Shown one piece after another: positions 58,057-64,000 of a DNA stretch of 64,000 nucleotides (within the stretch, counting starts at the first letter, position 1; every line of letters starts with the position of its first letter). A model generated the notes under the pieces. It was not told where the DNA came from, searched no databases, and saw nothing but the letters and a program-made list of their open reading frames with translations. Origin of the DNA: Tetmemena sp. SeJ-2015 (taxonomy: Eukaryota > Ciliophora > Spirotrichea > Sporadotrichida > Oxytrichidae); the NCBI GenBank assembly GCA_027382625.1, contig JAJKFJ010022330.1, forward strand, positions 28,306 to 92,305. Reading direction: 5' to 3'. The position numbers and the translations under genes are program-made.

Positions 58057-60665
58057 ATGAGCAAGGCCTATAGCATAGGACTGCAAAGTTCAAAGAATTC
58101 AAAAGAACAGGCGCTTTTACTACTCCTAAATAATATAGAATTCTAATAATTTATTAAAGCTTTGAAGGCCAAATTCATTAAAGGAGATAAACTCAGAGTG
58201 TTTAATAAGGAGACAAAGGAAAATGAAAATATCAACGTCAGAAATCTTATTGCAAAATACTTTTCATATTTTAACTTAATAATCTCAAGTCAACTTATAA
58301 GCCTGGTGCAATTTAAATAAAATATAAGATCATTATCATTTTTTTAATTAGTGCAAGGGTAAATAGACACAAGTACCTGCTCAGAGATATTGTGACCAAG
58401 CTCAACTTTCTCCCAATATATGATGTATTAATCAACATAGATATTAGCTATCATATTCTTATAGGACAAAAAACTAAACATTTGCGATAATTGATTAAAT
58501 TAAATGAAGAAACTTTGAGAAAATATCTGTCTAAATGGTTGAGGGATAGCAGGGAGGAAGTAGACGAGAAGAAAATAATTAATTTGAGTAGCTAGTCATC
58601 TTTAGCTGTAGTAGGGATTTATTAAGGTCGTTCAATCATTCTTAAAATTTAATCGACTACTATTTAATTAAGAAAAGATGCCAATCACATCCACCACAAG
58701 TTATAGAATAATTAATTAAGCTAATTCTCATATAGTCCATAATCCCAAAAATAGAGTCAGTATTCCCGAGCTCAAGATTCAAGTTTATCCGAAATAAATG
58801 TAATTGATAATGATAGCTCCTAATCAAAGTTGATATTATACTATTAGTGAGAAGAAAGAGTGGAGGACCGGTAGTAAAGTACTTTGTATTTGAAGGATTG
58901 CATAATTATTTTGGGCTTTTAAATTTTAAATTAAATTGAGAGATGGCCATTCTCAGGTATTCTAACTAGGGAGGTGGCACATCTTAATCTGGCTAAAGGA
59001 AATGCATCTTATTAAGATAATCAATCTCTTTAACTTTGAAGAGGTTACAACTTTAGAAATGGATAAGGCTTACTACTCAGATACAAATCTCTTCTATAAA
59101 TAATTAAAGCATTTATTATTAGATATGCAAATTTGCAAACTAAACTAATGGACAAGATTTAAAAACTTCCACATTATTTCTTTATAAAATAAGAACTGCA
59201 GCACAGTATTTCAGATTGATCCTAAAATGTCCTCAAGGAACTTAAATATGAAATTTATTTATACATCTTGAATTATTTGTCAGAACTCATCTCAGAACTT
59301 ACTTATTGGATATGGATACCTTCAAAGTAACATATATAGCGAATATTTATTAGTAGTCCTTATATTTTAAATTAACTGAGGAGAGGCAGCATGATTTGGA
59401 ACGTTTCCAGAGGCTCTGGTGCTCTGTTGCAAATCCTCAGTTTATCACAACTGCCTCTGTTAGATAACTATCATTCTTTTTTTCAAATTGTAATCAATTT
59501 TATTTAGAACGGGAGGGATGGATGTGAGAGCAACCAATAATATCGAAAATTTGACTATCTTCAAAAGCTTTAGAATGAAAAGAGTAAACTTAATGCTTTA
59601 TAAAAGAAATGATCGCACTTTAAATAACAGTTAATCAAAAAGTGCAACCAAATTTGTCGCAGAAATGAAAGCGATTCGGACGAAGATTATGATTTAAGTC
59701 TGCATAGATTGGAAAAGATTCCTCAACTTATAGAATAAGATTGAATTGCTGAAGGTAATTAGCAAATATAATCAATTGCAAATATATAATGGACCTTCTT
59801 CGACCAGGCTAAGAACTTATCGAGTGATTTCTTCCCATCTCAGCCAACCGCTCCTACTTTGCCACATTCCTGGCTTAAACCTCATACATTTATAGGAGAG
59901 TCGACTTCCTCAAATAATGACAAAATCTATCAAGAAATTCAAGCTATGATTGAAATTGAAGATATCTTATGTGAAACAGCTCTTTGTACTTTATCTCATG
60001 TTCGGATCGCTCTCCTCGGAAAAGAATCCTGGCTCATTTTTCTTGCATTATTTTTCAAGCTCATACCTCGTCTCTATCATATCAGTCTTTCTTCTCATGG
60101 ACTACTTCTCTCTCCACAGGAGCCCTCAAAGATCAAGCCGTCATTAAAACAGCTGCTTAGTCGAGTACTTCCTCTCTTACATCATTGCTTTCAATCTTAT
60201 AGAGAGCTTTGGGCCACAATTAAGCAAGACTAGCGCAAGGCGACTTATCCCTGGTCATAGACCTACTCTGACTATAACCTCCCTAATTACATACTTTAAG
60301 ATGCAATTTAAAGATTAAGATAAAGTTAATTCAATCGTTCTAATCAACGACTATATCATACTATTAGGGATTTGCAGACAAGCATACTCTTTAATTTTAA
60401 ATCAAATCAAGGGAAGAGGACTTCAACTTTATCTTAAATTATTTCTTTTCGAGTAAATCTTTTTGCGTTTTATTTATTGGTGTCTTTATCAACTGATAGG
60501 CTTTTAATTGATCTCGTGCAGATATTTTACCTCCTTAAATATTATTTTAAGATAGACGCTCCTTTCCTTATGAATTTACTTGAAATACCTCTTTCTAGCT
60601 TATTTCAAATGTCATGGATTAAAAAATATTAGTATTCATTTACTTCATTAAATTTCTCATTTTGA
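58057..60665 (+). CDS. Uncharacterised protein, AT-rich gene
   Basis: ATG 58057 (MSKAYSIGLQSSKNSKEQAL). Recognisable coding stretches are VNRHKYLLRDIVTKLNFLPI and YHILIGQKTKHLRQLIKLNE with TLRKYLSKWLRDSREEV (58350-58560), GRDGCESNQQYRKFDYLQKL (59510), QAKNLSSDFFPSQPTAPTLP (59800) and a long final frame with DYNLPNYILQDAIQRLRQ and FRVNLFAFYLLVSLSTDRLL, to TGA 60663-60665. Further open stretches (MEKPFADVQFPHPTLIILL near 60670, and a Lys/Gln-rich one to about 61090) suggest the gene may continue past an IES. No domain recognised. Confidence 0.5.
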
Positions 60666-61090
60666 ATGGAGAAACCATTTGCAGATGTTTAATTTCCACA
60701 CCCTACTTTAATAATTTTGCTTTATGAATACTACTGTGCGTTCAATCAACAACGAAATTTTATTTTTGTTGATTATAGTTTCTTTTTAAACAGAAATTCC
60801 GTATCTATGTGTCTTGGTTCGAATGGGCAACTCAGACAACGAAGATTCAAATCTTCAGCTTTATTTTTATTGAGAGCATTGCGAACAGACTAGTAAGAAA
60901 ACTGATCAGCAAGACAATCTAAAATTGATAAACAGAGTCAATCATTATCAATAAGTACTCGGGAAAAAACAATTTAATAAAACATCTTCTTAGATTTAAG
61001 TTGGAAATTAATCTGAAGAAAAAAATTGTTTAAAATATTTAAAAGACAAAATAAAATAAATTCATTAGAAAGTGTATCATTTCATTAGCT

Positions 61091-62085
61091 AAAAATTAAT
61101 ACTATTTATTCTACAGACTTGATACCCTTAAAATTACTTTAAGTCACTATTAATTTTTACTATTAATATGCTAAATAATTCTTCAAAAAGTGAATGTCTT
61201 GCTTAGCAATAACTTTTTAAAGTACCCAAGATAAAACTCAGAGTTGGTTGAAGAAATATACAAAATTTATGCTTTAAAATACATAAAAAGATTATGGACA
61301 TATTTTTAAGTTTTTCCTCAAGAAATTGCTAAAAAAAGTTATTGATAATATCTAAAATCGTTTTTAAAAATTATTTTATTCCTTAAATACCTATTTTTCA
61401 AGCTCTTATAATTCTAGTTTCCCGATGTTTATTATTCTAATTTTAATCCTTTCATAGCTTGATTTGAAAACGCACAATAATATTCAAGTCTAATATTAAT
61501 TAATTTAAATCTCATATGAGTTTCAATACCATTTAAAAATTAAATATAAGATAATTACATTATAATTTAATTAATATTTATCTTGCAAATTTAATGAAAA
61601 TTCATAGAAAAATTAAAGAGAATAGCAATAAAACTTTAAATAAAAATATAATGATGCAAAAACAAATAAAGAAAACCCAATCAAAATGATTACTATAATT
61701 AGTTATTTAAGTTTATTTTATTCTCAATGGGCTGATTAATACAGCTACTTCTAGAGAGAAATAGGGGCATGCTCTCAAAACAAAATATAAGGGAAATTAT
61801 AATTGAATTTCCTTTTTTTAAAACTTTAAATAGAGCAATTAATTTAGATTTATATACTATCACTATGTATTTACTTTCGCAATAAAAACCCCATAATATG
61901 ATAAGAAAGTGAAAATAAGTTGTGTATAATTAATTTCTTTATTAATACTTATAATCATGCGAGTCAAACGCGAAATTACTAAAAAATAACTACACATCCT
62001 ATCTCAGTTTCATTTTGACTCTAAGGTATGGATGTAGTCACCCTTATCAGTAGTAATAGCCAGTCCTCAACATTAACTCCATCGC
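61091..62085. other. AT-rich region, no gene seen
   Basis: A/T-dominated sequence with stops in all frames. No RNA gene or repeat array was recognised. It separates the last gene from the transposon remains. Confidence 0.6.
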
Positions 62086-63700
62086 AAAAATGTTGAGAGT
62101 GCCAGCGCGCACTATACTCTCGCATTTGAAAGTTGCTTTGCAGATGAGAAAGTTAGGAGTTGCAGCTGTTCCTCATCGCACTTCTAAGTTTCAAGATTTG
62201 CACATCAATTATTTGATTGATCCTCAAACTCTTCGCCACTAAACGCACTTCAGTTTGGAGTAGCTCGCGAAGAACTTCCATAGATAGTTTCCTTATCTCA
62301 AGATCTCTCCGTAGACTGTAGCAAACATCTATCGTTGAAATGGCATAACGAACAAAACTGTGAATCGAGTGAAGCGCGTTATAGACTTCACTAATAGTAT
62401 AGGATCAATTGCGATTAGGGATTATTCTTAATAAATAGATATCTCATCGTGACAAGCTACTCTGAAATGGAGTCCCATTCGATTGTGTATTCCAGGAAAC
62501 GAAAGTTCGAGGAGTTTGACCATGCTCATTCCTCCTCTCTTGAATTCCATGCTCAATGACATTACATACCCAGACATGAGCTTGATGCCTCTGCTCGAGA
62601 GCCGGCTGCCTCAGCCCAAGACCAAACCTTACATCATTCCAGGTCTGTAAAACTGAGGATGCGATAATCAATCACCTACGAACAGCGGCACTCCGCTATC
62701 TTTATACTTTTTGGATCCCTTCGCTCATATGAAAATTCCCGCCTCACCTACCCTCAAGTTGCAAACATACTAGGTTAGAGTGTAGGAGCTGTCAACATGA
62801 TTGCTTAGCGCTTGCGCAAGAATGGCTTTATCGTGGGGGTGAGCAATCCAGGAGGGGAAGGAAGCGGTTACTCTCTCCCGAAAGTGAGAGCCGCATCACC
62901 TCAATCAAGGCACTGCATGAGACTTCTGACCAGAGCTTTACTTAGCGTTGTCACTTTCTCCATCATCGCTACGACATCCCGCTCCTCTCAGCCTTCGGTC
63001 TGAGAAAGATTTACCTTCGCAAAGGGGCCCGATACAAAGCAGCAGGCTATTCATATCGCAGCAAGGAGGACAGGGAACAAGAGGCGCAGAGGAAGCAGCA
63101 AAAATTCTCAAAGCGGCTCGCACGGTGGGTTCTGGATGGCTGACCGTAGTGTACCTTGATGAGTCAACATTCAACGCCTGGAAGTCCCCTAAGCGGAGCT
63201 GGCTGAAGGAGCAGATGAAGGTCCAGATTACATGTGCGCGCGGGAAGTTACTCACTGTGATCGGTGCTATCAGCGAGGCAGGCGGCCTCCTCCACAGCAA
63301 GATTCTTGACGGCAGCAACAACCTCCAACACTTCCTCGCCTACCTCTGGGAGCGGAGGCCACGCTAAAGCCAGGCTCTATCATACTCATGGACAGCCTCT
63401 CCATTCACAAGAGCTCGAAGGTACGCGACACCATTCCAGCCTCATGCTAACTTGAATACTTTCCTCCCTACAGCTGCACCCTCAACCCTATCGAGCGCCT
63501 GTGGGCGTTGCTCTAGAGAAATTAGCGCCGTCTCACCGTCACGCTGCTTGCACAAGCCAACTAGCCATCCCTACCCGAGCACATACTAAACAATGCAATT
63601 TAGAGTAAAAACATTTAATAAGTTAGGGCTATCGCACGATCACAATTCCCCTTTAGTGGATTAAGTGACCTTGCATTAAGTTAGTCTACTTCCGCAATTT
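62086..63700 (+). pseudogene. Degenerate IS630/Tc1-mariner (DDE_3) transposase
   Basis: The N-terminal part (about 62092) has HTH-like sequence: FSLEQLAKNFHRQFPYLKIS, then PQTVANIYR, an in-frame TGA (62336-62338), and NGITNKTVNRVKR. Near 63140 comes the first catalytic Asp in VVYLDESTFNAWKSPKRSW. The second is in IILMDSLSIHKSSK (about 63390, after a frame change near 63360), and the Glu is in SCTLNPIERLWALLQ (about 63490). The catalytic triad layout is that of IS630/Tc1 elements. TAG/TAA are used as Gln, so it has been in a ciliate for long. Frame changes and the TGA suggest decay, unless IESs interrupt it. The region is clearly GC-richer than the flanking DNA. I could not define terminal inverted repeats. 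Confidence 0.75.
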
Positions 63701-63790
63701 TAAAACGATCCTATATATAGAATTTTATTATAAAATTGAAAAAAATATTTACGACTAGCTGTCAGGGTGAGAGGGATAGCGTAAGTTTTT

Positions 63791-64000
63791 ATGTGTGACG
63801 AAGCTGTGTTCACACACAACACCCTTTATGAAGAAGAGTTGGGCAAGAACACCTAAATAGAAGTTTTCGAGTAGAAAGAAATATAATACAAATGCGTTTC
63901 TTTCAGGAAAGGAAGATCAGGCTTAGAACTTATTCCTTCATCCTTCATCAAACGAGAGCAGTATGTTTCGTTCTTAAGAAGCTCAGAGAGAAATCACAAC
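63791..64000 (+). mobile_element. Start of a second IS630/Tc1-like transposase fragment (runs off window)
   Basis: An open frame from ATG 63791 to the window end: CDEAVFTHNTLYEEELGK, then YKCVSFRKGRSGLELIPSSF and REQYVSFLRSS. The DExxFT motif followed by a short strand and a FL-containing helix resembles the first-Asp region of Tc1-like transposases, including those of ciliate germline elements. It differs from the element at 62.1-63.7 kb, so it is a separate insertion. No N-terminal DNA-binding domain precedes it. Confidence 0.5.

Noticed and set aside
1..64000. Reading the broken frames as a region of pseudogenes
   Set aside because: At more than 30 breaks a flanking direct repeat allows precise removal that restores frame and conserved residues. 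Decay would not do that. Only the transposase at 62-63.7 kb still looks decayed.
1..64000. Telomere-repeat arrays (C4A4 type) marking somatic chromosome ends
   Set aside because: Only isolated CCCCAAAA-like words (for example near 510) were seen, never tandem copies.
1..64000. CRISPR arrays, bacterial operons, riboswitches
   Set aside because: No regularly spaced repeats or bacterial signals. The code, introns and IESs are those of a ciliate nucleus.

Overview
This window looks like germline (micronuclear) DNA of a spirotrich ciliate of the Oxytricha/Stylonychia type. Three things point there. (1) TAA and TAG are read as glutamine and TGA is the stop. The clearest case is the papain-family protease at 22.7-24.3 kb, whose oxyanion-hole Gln is a TAG six codons before the catalytic Cys. 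(2) Nearly every gene is broken by short AT-rich internal eliminated sequences (IESs) bounded by direct repeats of 3-15 bp (pointers). Deleting the spacer plus one pointer copy restores the reading frame and often a conserved motif. (3) At least two genes are scrambled: their segments (macronuclear-destined sequences, MDSs) are out of order and partly inverted, yet matching pointers join them into an uninterrupted protein. The species assignment is inference. I saw no telomere-repeat array.

Layout. 1-5.8 kb: PAS-containing multipass membrane protein of TmcB type (+, 5' end uncertain). 6.0-7.6 kb: a Frag1/DRAM-like membrane protein (-) whose 3' half is duplicated. 7.8-9.3 kb: tail-anchored E2 ubiquitin-conjugating enzyme of the UBE2J/Ubc6 type (+). 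9.5-10.1 kb (-) and 20.9-21.7 kb (+): two members of a small secreted cysteine-containing family. 11.8-20.9 kb: two long Ser/Gln/Asn-rich proteins (+). 21.7-22.6 kb: an unrecognised protein. 22.7-24.3 kb: a cathepsin-type protease. 24.7-26.2 kb: an unusually GC-rich, probably highly expressed protein with a Gly/Met-rich tail. 26.6-29.8 kb: a non-scrambled long-chain acyl-CoA synthetase (ACSL-1, -). 30.2-39.2 kb: its scrambled paralogue ACSL-2, with a complete unrelated gene (32.9-38.7 kb, -) sitting between its segments. 39.4-44.7 kb: a scrambled three-domain tRNA ligase. 45.0-47.5 kb: a cyclic-nucleotide-binding protein (+), tail to tail with a Gln-rich gene (47.5-49.4 kb, -). 49.6-55.1 kb: the axonemal protein CFAP57. 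55.4-61 kb: two unrecognised genes. 62.1-64 kb: remains of IS630/Tc1-type transposases, the only clearly mobile DNA.

The main result is the ACSL-2 map. A plus-strand block (31.6-32.7 kb) supplies alternate segments. The missing ones come from an inverted block just upstream (30.49-30.76 kb) and from a same-strand block 7 kb downstream (38.77-39.18 kb), with MDSs as small as 21 bp. Each junction was checked by hand for pointer identity, reading frame and agreement with ACSL-1. The tRNA ligase shows a same-strand alternating pattern. True spliceosomal introns (GTAAGT...AG) are also present, and two lie at the same positions in both ACSL paralogues.
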